This document shows positions 1 to 11,352 of a DNA stretch of 64,000 nt, piece after piece. The notes beneath the pieces were generated by a model. It made no database searches. It had not been told where the DNA came from and saw nothing but the letters and a program-made list of their open reading frames with translations. Position 1 is the first letter of the stretch, and every line of letters starts with the position of its first letter. Made by a program: the position numbers and the translations under genes. Origin of the DNA: Mercurialis annua (Eukaryota > Streptophyta > Magnoliopsida > Malpighiales > Euphorbiaceae); assembly GCF_937616625.2 (NCBI RefSeq), contig NC_065570.1:71513665-71577664 (forward strand). Direction: 5' to 3'.

Positions 1-3000
1 AGCATACGTAGCGATGAGGTGAAGTCGTTGGTTCAATGTTTGTTCAGAAATAAGAAAGGTGACGAACATGTTAATCTGAAAACTGCTTTTTTTGAGCTGA
101 TGCTAAATGTTATGATGAGAATGATTGCTGGGAAAAGGTATTACGGTGAAAACGTTGAAGAAGCGGAGCAATCGAGAAATTTTCAGGAGATAGTGAGGGA
201 GACATTCATTGCGGCGGGGACAAATATGGGGGACTTTTTGCCGTTGGTGGCGGTGATCGGAGGCGGAGAGAAGAAGCTTAAGAAACTGGGTGCAAGGAGA
301 GATTGTTTTATTCAAGATTTGATTGATGAACACAGACAACGAATAGCTAGTTCTTCGTCGGAGGAGAGAACCAAAACTTTGATCGAGGTGTTGCTGTCGC
401 TTCAAGAATCAGAACCGGAAAATTATACTGATGAAACTATCAAAAGCCTTATGCTGGTAAGATTTTTATTTACTGCTCTTTATAATTAATTACTATGTCT
501 TCACATTCATTCCGTGATTAGTGGCGTAAATCATTTTCTAGCTAAGAATTAAGAATACTTAAAACGCAAGAAGAAGAAAAAGGAACCCTTCCAAAACCTC
601 TGTTTTCTTTGGGGATATGCAAGCTGTGTTCCCACGCAAGTGGAAAATATCTTCAAATGTGACATGACTTCTTTGAAACAAAACAATGACTTGACTTTTA
701 AATAGAACCATTTAAATTTGTTAATTAAAAAAATATTTTTAAGACATTTTGTCTATTCAGTGAATAAATGTTCTACTTTAACGCTTCCATTTTATTTAAT
801 AATTTTTAATTGAATTAAATTCTTTTAGCATTATTTCAATTTGAGAGGTCATATTTAATAAATTTATAATATTCATTATCAAATGAATGATGTATATATA
901 AAAAAAAGCTATTTGAATTAAATTAATATATACCATCCATCCATTTTACAATCAATGATATAAATCATAAACATAACCCTATCAAGTTTAAATGAACTTG
1001 AAGAAATTCTGATCATTTTTATTTATAAAATATTTTTCACACTGTTTTTTTTCCTGTTATCCTCTTCTGTTAATACATTTAATTAAAAAATATATTTTTA
1101 AAAATTATGATGCATTTAATGTTATATGAAAATATAAAGATAAAAACACTAAAGTTTCTTAAACAATATGCAATGAGAATTATCTCAATTAGAATAAGAC
1201 AAAAAGAGTAAATGATTCTATTTAAAAAATTTATTTACAAGCGAGACTCCTAACAACGAAAAATTCTTCTATGAACCAAATTTACTACTTAAAATTATAA
1301 ACCAACCATTTATCGTGTGACACGTGATAAAAATAAATTTGATAACCAACTATTAAATACCACATTAATTCATCATATTTTAACTATAATTAATTAATGT
1401 AATATTTAATGATTAGTATTATTTTCATGTGCCATATGATGAGTGGATAGTTTATAATTCTATGTGGCAAACTAGGTTCACACAAGCAGTATTTTAAAAA
1501 TCATATCAGCGGCTAAACAAGTGAAGCAACCGGTTTCCTGTTCAATCGGCGGTTGAACCAGTTCAGTTACATTTTAAAAAAAACTTACAGCTAGGAGGAA
1601 TTTTAGATTTCTAATAACATATTTTTTTGTTGCTATTTTTCTTAATCTGGTTCGATAGTAGCCCAATCGGTTTGACAGTCCAAACCGGCCCAACCCAGTT
1701 CAATTAGAATTCCGGTTAGTTTGAACCAGACCATTGACCAGATCCAGGTTCGACCGGTCGGTCAGGTCCGTTTTTTTAAACACGCACAAAAGTACTTCGC
1801 CTAATAATATACTCTACATAAAAAGACCACCTTACTTTGACAAAATAAACCACCTTAGCAAATTAGTAAAATAAAGCAAATAAAGATTTATGGTTAAAAT
1901 ATGAAAAATTAGTTATTATATCCTATTTATTAGTTAATTTATACTTAATTATTATCGTCTTAGTGACTTAAATTAAAATTATATATGCCTTTAAATTATA
2001 TCGTGCCCACCCGCAGTATATTACGATTTTCTAAAATATATAGTTTACATGCTGAAAGTCTTTAGGCAAGATCCAAACTCCAAAGGATATGATATAAGAC
2101 TATAGTTATAATGATATCTTTATTTTCATAAAAGTTTATTTAGCACTTCTAACCTGACTTATGTTGAAGGGGATCTAATAGGTGTTTTAAAAACTAAACT
2201 AATGGCTGAATTGGTGAAGCCATTGAATTTCGGTTTAACCGGTTCGATGAAATTTTTCAAAATAAAAATAGAATAAAATTAACAACCAATTTTAGATTTT
2301 TAGTGACAGAAAAGTTATCTTCATTTGATTTGATAGTGATCCAACCGGTTCGCTCGATCTAAATCGGCCCTAACCGGTTCAACTGGATATTTGATCTTTT
2401 GTGTTTTTAAACTAGACTACTGGTCGGATTTTGGTTCGACCGGACAGTCCGTTAAAACACTGGATCTAACAACATAAATGATCAAATGAGTTCAAATAGA
2501 GTTTGTGATATTTTTTTTTTCATAAAAGTTTATGGATAAAAAGTTCTATAATTTGTCAATTTTGGGATTAATTTATATTATAAACTCAGTCTTGATGATC
2601 ATAAATTGACTCAAAATTTATTAAATATGGTTATTTTTTTATCTAAAGACACAAATTTAATAATTTTTTATCTTCTATACCAAATTGGAGCGTGGAATGA
2701 ATATACATTTCACCCATCAAGTTGGCATAAAAGATAAAGAAATGTTCAAATTGGTGGAGCTGGACAAATAAATTCACAACTTGATAAAATCATTATTCCA
2801 TGTTAGCAAATAACAGTGTGCATCAATTTACAAAAGACTCAATTTTACAAAGTTGGTATATTTGTCCAAAACCATCAACTAGTACATTTTTTTAACGTTT
2901 TATGACAAATTAAATGTGTGAAATGAACTTTTATTGTTTTTATTTAAAGTAGGCAAAAAATATTCTGAAGTCCTTGTATTTTAAAATCGGCTTAATCACC

Positions 3001-4406
3001 AAAAAAACCCTCATCTTTTAGCCTCTTTTCAAATGTACCCTGACGTTACAATTTTGTCAGTTACACCCTAATTCGCACCTTTGGTTTTCAATTCCACCCT
3101 CAAGTACTAAATTGATCTCTTTTTCATTCAAAAAAATTGAAATAAGTCATCCATTTTTAACTTTTTATGTGGAAAAAAGTTCAAACGAGTACTTTATAAG
3201 GTTTTTATGAATTTTTTCCGAGTGAAAAAAGTCCAATTTAATTTTGAGGGTGGAATTGAAACCCAAAGGTGCAAATTAGGGTGCAATTGACAAAATTGCA
3301 ACGTCAGGGTGCAACTGAAAAGGGGCTAAAAGGTGAGGGTTTTTTTGGTGATTAAGCCTTTAAAATCAAAGTTGCAAGAAATAGGAAATTTTAAACTTTC
3401 ACATGAAATAGGAAATTTAGTTAATACAGTTGGAATATTGTTTGACCTCTTATTATTAATCCCATGACTAATATAATTTGTATATTTTCATTATTTGAAT
3501 TAACCTTTGTTACTAAATTAATGATGTTTGTTCATAACAATACCCACATCATATTATAAAAATCGATTAGAAAAAAAGTTCAATTTTTTTAAAAATATGA
3601 ATGAAAACCGAGTCTGAATTTATGTTATATGTATATTCACAATTCACTTAAAAGATATAAAAACTCAAAACTAAGAATTATAATTTTAACAAAATAATTT
3701 ATAAGATTAAAAGTTTATTAATAGCATAATGCGCAATTGTTCCCTTTTAGTGTTAGTAAAGTACTAATTTTGGGTGTTTAAACAGAATCTACTGGGAGCA
3801 GGAACTGATACTTCAGCAGTAACCATGGAATGGGCAATGTCAGTTTTAGTAAACAATCCTCATATTATAAAAAAAGCACAGGAAGAACTGGATAGTGTCG
3901 TCGGGGACGATCGTCTGATGGGCGAATCTGATATACCAAAACTTCCTTATCTTCACTGCATCATAAACGAAGTAATGCGAATATATCCAGCAGGACCACT
4001 ATTGGTTCCTCACGAGTCGTCAGAGGAGTGTTATATAGGAGGCTATCGCATTCCTGCCGGCACAATGTTGCTAGTGAACATGTGGAGCATTCAAAATGAC
4101 CCTAGATATTGGGAGGAGCCCACAAAATTTAAGCCGGAAAGATTTGAAGGGTGCGAAGGAGTGAGAGATGGGTTCAGGTTGATGCCTTTTGGGTCGGGAA
4201 GGCGGAGCTGCCCTGGAGAAGGCTTGGCCTTGCGTATGATTGCTTTAGGCTTAGGTTCACTGCTTCAGTGCTTTGATTGGGAGAGAGTTGGCGCAGATTT
4301 GGTGGACATGACTGAAGGTGTTGGACTCACCATGCCCAGGGCTCATCCTTTGGTGGTCAAATGTAGCCCACGTTCTTCCATGGTCAACCTGCTCTCCAAG
4401 GTTTGA
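1..4406 (+). CDS. Cytochrome P450, CYP81-type, 5' end outside window
   Basis: Haem-thiolate monooxygenase, expected on the ER membrane, oxidising a specialised metabolite with electrons from P450 reductase. Exons by splice signals and frame are 1-456 and 3786-4406 (stop TGA), joined in phase 0. The window opens inside exon 1, so the N-terminal membrane anchor is missing. Exon 2 begins with the I-helix oxygen-binding motif AGTDTS. Further on come the K-helix ExxR (EVMR), the PERF-type motif (KPERF) and the haem loop FGSGRRSCPGEG with its cysteine ligand. The AGTDTSAVTMEWAMS stretch and the single intron just before the I-helix fit CYP81. No frame break is seen in the visible part. The 3329-bp intron is large for this family and holds at least four small repeats. 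The substrate cannot be read from the sequence; CYP81 members act on isoflavonoids, glucosinolate intermediates, lignans and others. Confidence 0.93.
1268..1483. repeat. Foldback MITE in P450 intron
   Basis: Imperfect inverted repeat. The left arm near 1295-1340 (AATTATAAACCAACCATTTA...) pairs with the right arm near 1425-1470, read in reverse. There is no coding capacity, and the ends are approximate. It is probably an old non-autonomous DNA transposon. Confidence 0.55.
1490..1795. repeat. GGTTCGACCGG-type repeat, copy A, in P450 intron
   Basis: This stretch is rich in CGGTT/AACCG motifs and starts with TATTTTAAAAA, ending near TTTTTTTAAACAC. It resembles the element at 2181-2461 in order and motif content (GGCTRAAYWRGTGAAGC near the left end, GGTTCGACCGG near the right end), so the two are copies of one family. 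No clear target duplication was seen for this copy. Confidence 0.55.
2181..2461. repeat. GGTTCGACCGG-type repeat, copy B, with target duplication
   Basis: 281-bp element with short terminal inverted repeats: GGTGTTTTAA at the left end and TTAAAACACT at the right end. It is flanked by GGATCTAATA (2171-2180) and GGATCTAACA (2462-2471), a 10-bp direct repeat with one mismatch. Duplication size and termini suggest a Mutator-like MITE. It lies in the P450 intron 0.4 kb downstream of copy A. Confidence 0.7.
2989..3358. repeat. Foldback MITE with perfect 9-bp target duplication
   Basis: 370-bp near-perfect hairpin. Arms of about 140 bp start GGCTTAATCACCAAAAAAA and end in its reverse complement. 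It is flanked on both sides by TTTAAAATC (2980-2988 and 3359-3367), an exact 9-bp direct repeat of the size made by Mutator-family transposases. No coding capacity. It lies in the P450 intron. Confidence 0.85.
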
Positions 4407-5902
4407 ATTATTTTGCATGTATGTTGCTGTATTATATTTCCATGTATTGAGTGAAAGCAAGAGTCATACTAGAACTAAATGTCATTCGTATTATAATTTA
4501 TCTTGATAAAGTAAAAGTTGCATTATTGAGCTCATTGCATGGAATAATTATACAACGCAGGATGGTGTCACGTTACTCGTACTACAAACGTTTGTGATAT
4601 TATGATATTTAATAATAAAAAGATAATTAATATTGATAATTTTAATATCGCAAATATTCATTGGCTTATTGCATAACCGTTCTGTGAAATAAACGCTAGA
4701 TTACATGTCTAACTGTAGAGTTTGGTAGGTGACACCGAGTCCTGTTCCATTTGACTTGAATTCCCATTTAAAAAGCAAAACCAACTAGACCTTTGATTTG
4801 TTGAAATCTGATCATCTGCTGCGTGTTTTAGATCTGAAACCTGTGGTTTGAATCAAAAGAAACCCAAAGATATAATAATTCGAGAATCAGAAACTACGTG
4901 TAACTAGTCTATAGTTTCTACGACTTTATAAAATAAAAACAAAAAATAAAAAGTAATTAAGTTCAAGATCAAATAATGCCTTATCATACACTTTATCTTT
5001 TATTCTTGGTCTGCTGCAACAACTCATTGGATAACAAAGCGACACATATATAACAAGCATTTCTGTAATTTGCAAAAAGAATTGAGAATTTGAATTTGTG
5101 CTTAATTTGTTGAACCAAATTGGGGATCCTCGTCATGCATAAGTAAAAGAACGGTGCTAATTAAATCATGCTGTCATATTCAGTGGGCAGCATTTACCAT
5201 TTTATATAGATTGATTCGATCAGTGGAAGGAAAAGTGGATGGTGGGTTTTAAGTCATTCAACTCTTTATGATAGCTTTAACTTATTATCTTTTTCCAGAA
5301 ATTATTGATTAATTAGCAGTTGGTGGACACAGTGTATATTACTCCAAATCAAAATTTATTAAGATCACTAAATGGGATTAATTTCTCAATTAGAAGAGGT
5401 AATAAGAATAAGAGTTCATAGAAATATAAAAACTAATTTAGTGAAGTTATGTTTTGAGAATTGTTTAAAAAGTAAAAGAGATTTAATTGTGAAATGGATA
5501 ATTTCTATAAAATTGAGTGATTTAATAAGTTTATTTTACATTTCGATTATTTTTAATTGAAATTTAATTTTTTTTATTTATTAACCTTTTAAATTCAGTA
5601 ATATTATGTGTCAGACAATTAATTAAAATTATAATTTTTACATAATAAACTAAGTTCAAGAGTAGATCTAGAAAGAGCGTATGGTGGACAATTGCGCACC
5701 TTATTATTTTGGAATTCCTTCAAAATAAATAGTATTATAAAATTGAATAGTATAATTTTGCTGTTTTAAAATTTATAGTATTATTCACTTTAAATTTATA
5801 TTCGACAGTTTTACATCACTTATAAGTTTTCAGTAAAAAAATTCCGCCTTATAAAAAGTTTCTAAATCTACCACTTAGATTGATGTAATTATAAATTATT
5901 CG
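4407..5902. other. Intergenic: P450 3' flank
   Basis: AT-rich spacer after the P450 stop codon. It must hold the P450 3'UTR, but no specific polyadenylation signal stands out. A short open stretch at 5372-5560 has AT-driven composition and no family resemblance. I see no gene here. Confidence 0.5.
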
Positions 5903-6215
5903 ATTAAAGTAGCAATTTGCCCCTTCAACTTGTAAGCAATGGGCAATTAACACATAAATTAACTTTGTTGGCAAATCAATACACGAACTTGGTGATTATG
6001 GGCAATTAGTCCATTTTGGCAAATTAACTTACAAATTTTGGGGGGCAAATTGCCAATTTAAGATACAATTAACTCACAAATTAAAGGGGCAAATTGCCAA
6101 AATGGGGCAAACTGCCCATAATCACCAAGTTCGTGTACTGATTTGCCCACCAAATTAATTTATGTGTTAATTGCACATTGCTTATAAGTTTAGGGGCATA
6201 TTGTCAATTAAGTCT
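5903..6215. repeat. Foldback MITE, GCAATTTGCCCC type
   Basis: Long inverted repeat of about 310 bp. The left arm, with AGCAATTTGCCCCTTCAACTT and ACACGAACTTGGTGATTATG, is mirrored by the right arm, which ends near AAGTTTAGGGGCATATTGTC. Internal GGGCAAATTGCC motifs recur. Ends approximate; superfamily not assigned. Confidence 0.75.
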
Positions 6216-6926
6216 AAATTATTCCCATCCCAACTTTAAATAATATATGAAAGTGTTTTATTATTAGGAATGCGCATCTAAGTGGAGAGTACATAATTTG
6301 CATGTCTTGTAGCATTTTTAACTGATCCTATTGCTTATCGTTCTGTCTAGCATATATGGAAAGTTGCCATATTGATCACACTTTTGTCTGTACAACAAAA
6401 TTATAACTAAAGCTACCTAAATAGCACATTCCTCAGCGTCCAAAATTCACTAAACTTCAAATTTAAATTAATTAGCCATCTGCATCCTTCTGCTATCACA
6501 TTTAATACATTGACAAATAAGCAGAAGAAAAAAAATTAATCTGCTTAACCTAATTTCAAACTATAAAGCAGAACATGAGATTCAGAATAGCTCTGTATAA
6601 ATTTAATTTCAAATTGTTATTAAACACTGTTTGCTTTGTTTTTTCTTAAGTCTATAAATTTAATAAACTTCATGTGGATTTTAAATTTATTAAATGTAAA
6701 ATATATAAATTTAAAATTTTATCTTTTGAATTAAATATAGGAGTATTTTAAAATAATACAATATTATAAAACAATCCATCACCAATAAAAAGAGTTAAAT
6801 TAGTGTATCTAAAATTGAGATTTAAAAAAAAATTAAAAATTATGTATTCATACTTTTTATTTTATTTAAAATAAATTTTATAAAAACAATATTCAAAATC
6901 TTTGAATTCAAACGAGCTCAATTGTA
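6216..6926. other. Intergenic, AT-rich, no gene seen
   Basis: Very AT-rich spacer between two foldback elements. I see no coding frame, RNA gene or clear repeat structure. Confidence 0.45.
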
Positions 6927-7742
6927 GAAAACTCCTACAACCATTGACATGACACTATTTGATTGGCCATTTTCAACACATTTAATATATCTATAAAATT
7001 ATAACTTTAGTTCCTATATTTTATTAGAAGTTATATTTTAATTATTTAGAGTAATTTTTTTCTTCTTTCAAATAATATTGAAAGACTATAATTCTTATTA
7101 ACATTTTATCATGAATGAAAAATTAAATTAATGAAAATTAGCTTATATATTAATAATAATGCAGTCTAAATTTTAATTACTATTATAATAACTAGGGTTA
7201 ATGTCATAAAAATTCACCAACTTTACACGTTTTCTCATTTTAATCACGTAGTTTAAATTTTCTCATTTTCATGCACGAACTACTACTTTTTCTCAAATTT
7301 ATACACGGTACTGAGTTGGCACTCATTCATTGGTGTAAAATGACCTCCACCTCAGCGAATTACATCAATGGAGCCGTGACACCTCAGCACGTGCAAGAAA
7401 AGGTGGAAGTTTGTGCATGAAAATGAGAAAAATTAAATTACGTGATTAAAATGAGAAATCGGGTAAAGTTGATGGATTTTTATAACATTAACCTTAATAA
7501 TTATCTAAAATCATTTACAGTGTAACTTACCATAATTTTAAAAAATAAAAATGGATGAAATATATATTTATCTAAAATAATGTATTATTTTCAAAAAATT
7601 ATTAATAAAAATTTTGAGGAGCTGAATTTATAAAAAATATTTTTAGTTAACTAATTATATATAGAAACTAAAATTATAACTTTGTAGATATATTAAATGT
7701 GTTGTAAAATCAAATAATGTCATGTCAATGGTTGTAGGAAAA
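6927..7742. repeat. Foldback element split by a nested MITE
   Basis: The left end CCTACAACCATTGACATGAC is repeated in inverse at the right end (GTCATGTCAATGGTTGTAGG, around 7719-7738). Arms can be followed for about 150 bp on each side (6927-7090 and 7560-7742). The arms are separated by a different hairpin element at 7195-7494, so this is an older foldback transposon into which a younger one inserted. No obvious target duplication remains at its ends. Confidence 0.75.
7195..7494. repeat. Nested foldback MITE with 9-bp target duplication
   Basis: 300-bp hairpin starting GGGTTAATGTCATAAAAAT and ending in a near-perfect inverse copy. It is flanked by TAATAACTA (7186-7194) and TAATAATTA (7495-7503), 8 of 9 identical. 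Both arms carry motifs such as CACGTAGTTTAAA and ACGTGATTAAAATGAGAAA. A diverged right-end fragment of this family is at about 24240-24355. Confidence 0.82.
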
Positions 7743-7805
7743 TTTTATTGCTCAAGTGGGAAAAAATAAAATAAAACTTAAACTTAAATGTAAAAGAAAA
7801 AAAAA

Positions 7806-7920
7806 GATCCACGTGGCAGACGCTTATGATGACAAGATATCGATGGTTGCCACGAGGGACTAGTGCAGTCTCCAAAAACGACATGATGACGAAATCCATA
7901 ATAAAGAGAAGACATATAAA
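7806..7920 (+). promoter_or_regulatory. Probable NRAMP2 promoter: G-box and TATA
   Basis: A CACGTG G-box at 7810-7815 and a TATA-like CATATAAA at 7913-7920 lie 295 and about 190 bp before the NRAMP2 start codon, just right of the foldback element. The spacing would leave a 5' leader of about 150 bases. Position-based inference only. Confidence 0.4.
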
Positions 7921-8107
7921 TCCGTCACCACCTATGCCCACTCTTCCCATCTCATCGACCGGCAACACCTTTACAAATCCAGCACTGCCGCCTCAGCCAT
8001 TTCAACAGCCCACAACACCTCGGACCACACCACTGGCACCGCCGCAATTTAAAAGAATATTCCGACAGGAAAATATATTACAGTGGACTATTCTTTTGTA
8101 AAATATA

Positions 8108-11100
8108 ATGAATTCCCAATCCGGAGAAGAAGATCCCAGAGAAGGAAATAAGAACATAAAACAAGATGAATCTAGCCGTCTATTACCATCAACGCCGACA
8201 TCTCAATCGTCAGCAACAACAACAACCGGCGAAGAAGAAGAAGAGGCGGCGTTCGAAGCGCGAGAGAAAATCCTCATCGTCGACGCGGACGGTCACCATT
8301 CAACCGAATCCATAGATTACGTACCGCCTTTCTCGTGGAAGAAACTCTGGTTATTTACCGGGCCGGGTTTTTTGATGAGCATAGCTTTTTTAGATCCGGG
8401 TAATTTAGAAGGGGATCTCCAAGCTGGAGCTATAGCTGGGTATAAATTGTTGTGGCTGTTAATGTGGGCAACTGTGATGGGATTGCTAATTCAGATGCTA
8501 TCGGCGCGTGTTGGTGTGGCCACCGGAAAACACTTGGCGGAGCTGTGTAGAGAAGAGTATCCGAATTGGGCTAGGTTGATTCTGTGGTTCATGGCTGAGG
8601 TGGCACTTATTGGCGCTGATATACAAGAAGTTATCGGCAGTGCTATAGCCATTCATATCTTGAGTAATGGATTTCTTCCTCTGTGGGCTGGTGTTGTTAT
8701 TACTGCTCTCGATTGGTACGTTTGTGACACTATTTAGTTTTCATATCAATTTTACTTGAATTTGTGTGTTCTTAATTCTGTGTGTTTGTTTATATGGGCA
8801 GTTTTATGTTTTTGTTTCTAGAGAATTATGGAGTGAGGAAATTAGAAGCTGCTTTTGCTGTGCTTATTGCAACTATGGCTATCTCATTTGCTTGGATGTT
8901 TGCTGACACTAAACCCAGTGGAAAACAACTCATCATGGGTAAGTAAGAAATTAGAATAACAATGTTATTTTCCATGCTTGGTTGTCTAATTATTCTCCAA
9001 CTCAATTATTCTGATACTTGTTATAGGTATTTTAATTCCAAGGCTTAGTTCGAAAACAATTCGGCAAGCTGTTGGGGTTGTAGGCTGTGTTATAATGCCT
9101 CACAATGTATTCTTGCATTCGGCTTTGGTACAGTCGAGAAAGATCGACCCTCAGAAGAAAGGTCGCGTCCAGGAGGCTCTAAATTACTACTTGATTGAGT
9201 CTTCCATTGCTCTTTTTATCTCCTTCATGATTAATTTGTTCGTCACAACTGTGTTTGCCAAGGGATTCTATGGCACTAAACAAGCTAATAGCATAGGACT
9301 AGTCAATGCGGGGCAGTATCTTCAGGAAAAATATGGAGGTGGCCATTTTCCAATTCTTTATATATGGGGTATTGGCTTGTTAGCAGCTGGGCAGAGTAGC
9401 ACAATAACTGGTACATATGCTGGGCAGTTCATCATGGGAGGGTTTCTCAATCTTCGACTTAAGAAATGGTTAAGGGCATTGATAACACGAAGTTTTGCTA
9501 TTGTGCCAACTATGATAGTAGCTCTTGTGTTTAACAAATCTGAAGCTTCGTTGGATATTTTGAACGAATGGCTAAATGTGCTTCAGTCCATACAGATCCC
9601 TTTTGCACTTATTCCCCTTCTTACTTTGGTGGCTAAAGAGCAAGTTATGGGGTCCTTCAAAATTACACCTATTTTCGAGGTAAACTGTTAAATTTTGTAC
9701 CTTATTTTTTTTATAGAATTCGTAATTTTACTTTGTGTGAGTAGTTATATGTAGTTTATCCGTAATTGTATGGTTGAAAGAGTTTATGGACATGCTCAGT
9801 AGGTTTTTCAAATTTAGACAGATTATGGTTGCAAGATGAGAACAGAAAAAATTATTCTCGTTCCGGGCCTCTTAAGTGATTTTTCTTGTACTCCCTTTAG
9901 TTACTCCCACATATCACTTCTGTGAGGCAATTTTTTTTATTTCTCTAGCTTGTTATGTAAAGGCACACAACGTAACCAAAGAGAAAACAAGAAAAAACAT
10001 ATTATCATTGAAAATTTTGTGAACCATTCAGGTTTACGTTACTAGTCCTTTTCCTTGGTCACTTTACTTGGTTAAGGAGCCCTTGACAAAGATGGATTTA
10101 TGTGCTGTCTTCAACAACTTACCATGCCTTTTATCCCAATGAGTGTAGAACATAGTAGTAAACGTGTTATCTAATGAACCATTAAGGCATTAACCAAACG
10201 AATAGGTCTTTTTGATGACTAATTAGGCCATAACCATGAATATCTGTTCTTCAGAAAGATCTTGTGTGATTCAAACTTCACGAGATCGTTACCTTCTGAA
10301 ACATTTTGGAATTTTCCTCATAACATTTCTGTTGCTTTAAAGGATATCTAGATACCTTCATTGAGTTTTTTGAAATTTAGTATTTTCATATATATTAAGA
10401 TCAACCATGCGAGAGCTTAGCAATTCTAAATCTCAAAGGAAATTAGAACAATGGTGTGATTATTGATTAGGGACGAAGGCCATAGTGCAGATAGATGCCC
10501 TAATTTTCTGAAAAAGTTAAGACTGTTTTTCCAAATATTTATGCAAATGTTAAGTGATCTCTACAAATCATTAGATTTTGAAAAATCTGCTGAAGAAGCA
10601 CTCAATTTTGTTGAGGTTGAGTCGATGAGTAATGTATCTTTAAATATAATGTTAAGTTGATACTTGATAGTGGTATACTGAGTCTCAAAAGAAACAGATG
10701 CAGCTGTGATTTATAAGAGATAGCCTGCCCTCCTTTTTTGCTTTCTGTAGGAGTATAAATCTCCAACTTTTTTAGTTTTAAGGCTCAATTAAAATACACC
10801 AGCTGATGGAACAATCTCTCTGACAAGTAGTGTTTAATCAGTTCTTTGTTTGAGCTGTCAAATATAAATTGTCAAGCTTCAAAGTAAAACCTAAAAACTA
10901 CTTTCTTATATTTTTTCAGTTAAATCATGCATATCTGAACCAAAATTTTGGGATCAAGCTACTTACATATAATACATGCTAATGCTATTGATTTGTACTT
11001 GGCTGTGTTCTCGTGAATTAGAATGAAAAACTATAGCCTTATCCCATAATTGCTAAATTTTGTGCATTGGAAAGAATCTTTGCTGGTTTTTGTTCTGTCT

Positions 11101-11352
11101 TTGATACTTCCTCAATTGATTTTGTAGAGGCTGGCATGGACCGTAGCTATCCTGGTTATGCTGATAAATGGATATTTGTTGCTTGATTTCTTCATATCTG
11201 AAGTTAAAGGACTGCTATTTGGATTTCTCGCCTGCACTGGCACAGTTGCATATGTATCATTTATTATATATCTTGTGTCACACGGAACCACTGTTTCTTC
11301 GACTTGGCTGAGCTTAGAACTATCGAAGAGGAATCCTTATGCTGGAAATTGA
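8108..11352 (+). CDS. NRAMP2: NRAMP-family divalent metal transporter
   Basis: Proton-coupled importer or exporter of Mn2+/Fe2+ and related ions in an endomembrane. Exons are 8108-8715, 8802-8938, 9027-9679 and 11128-11352, giving 540 residues, the usual length. All frames join cleanly with GT-AG introns. The acidic, Ser-rich N-terminus ([16 protein letters not shown]) and the clustered family motifs resemble Arabidopsis NRAMP2, which works in manganese supply from the trans-Golgi network; this is from memory. The metal-site motif DPGN is in the first membrane helix (IAFLDPGN) and the second-site motif MPH ([15 protein letters not shown]) in helix 6. The transport signature [13 protein letters not shown] and about 12 hydrophobic helices are present. 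No key residue is missing. The start is the first in-frame ATG after a stop-rich leader. Which NRAMP paralogue it is remains less certain than the family. Confidence 0.95.

Noticed and set aside
7826..8101. 91-codon plus-strand frame directly before NRAMP2
   Set aside because: It overlaps the promoter and leader, has no recognised motif, and is more simply part of the NRAMP2 5' region.
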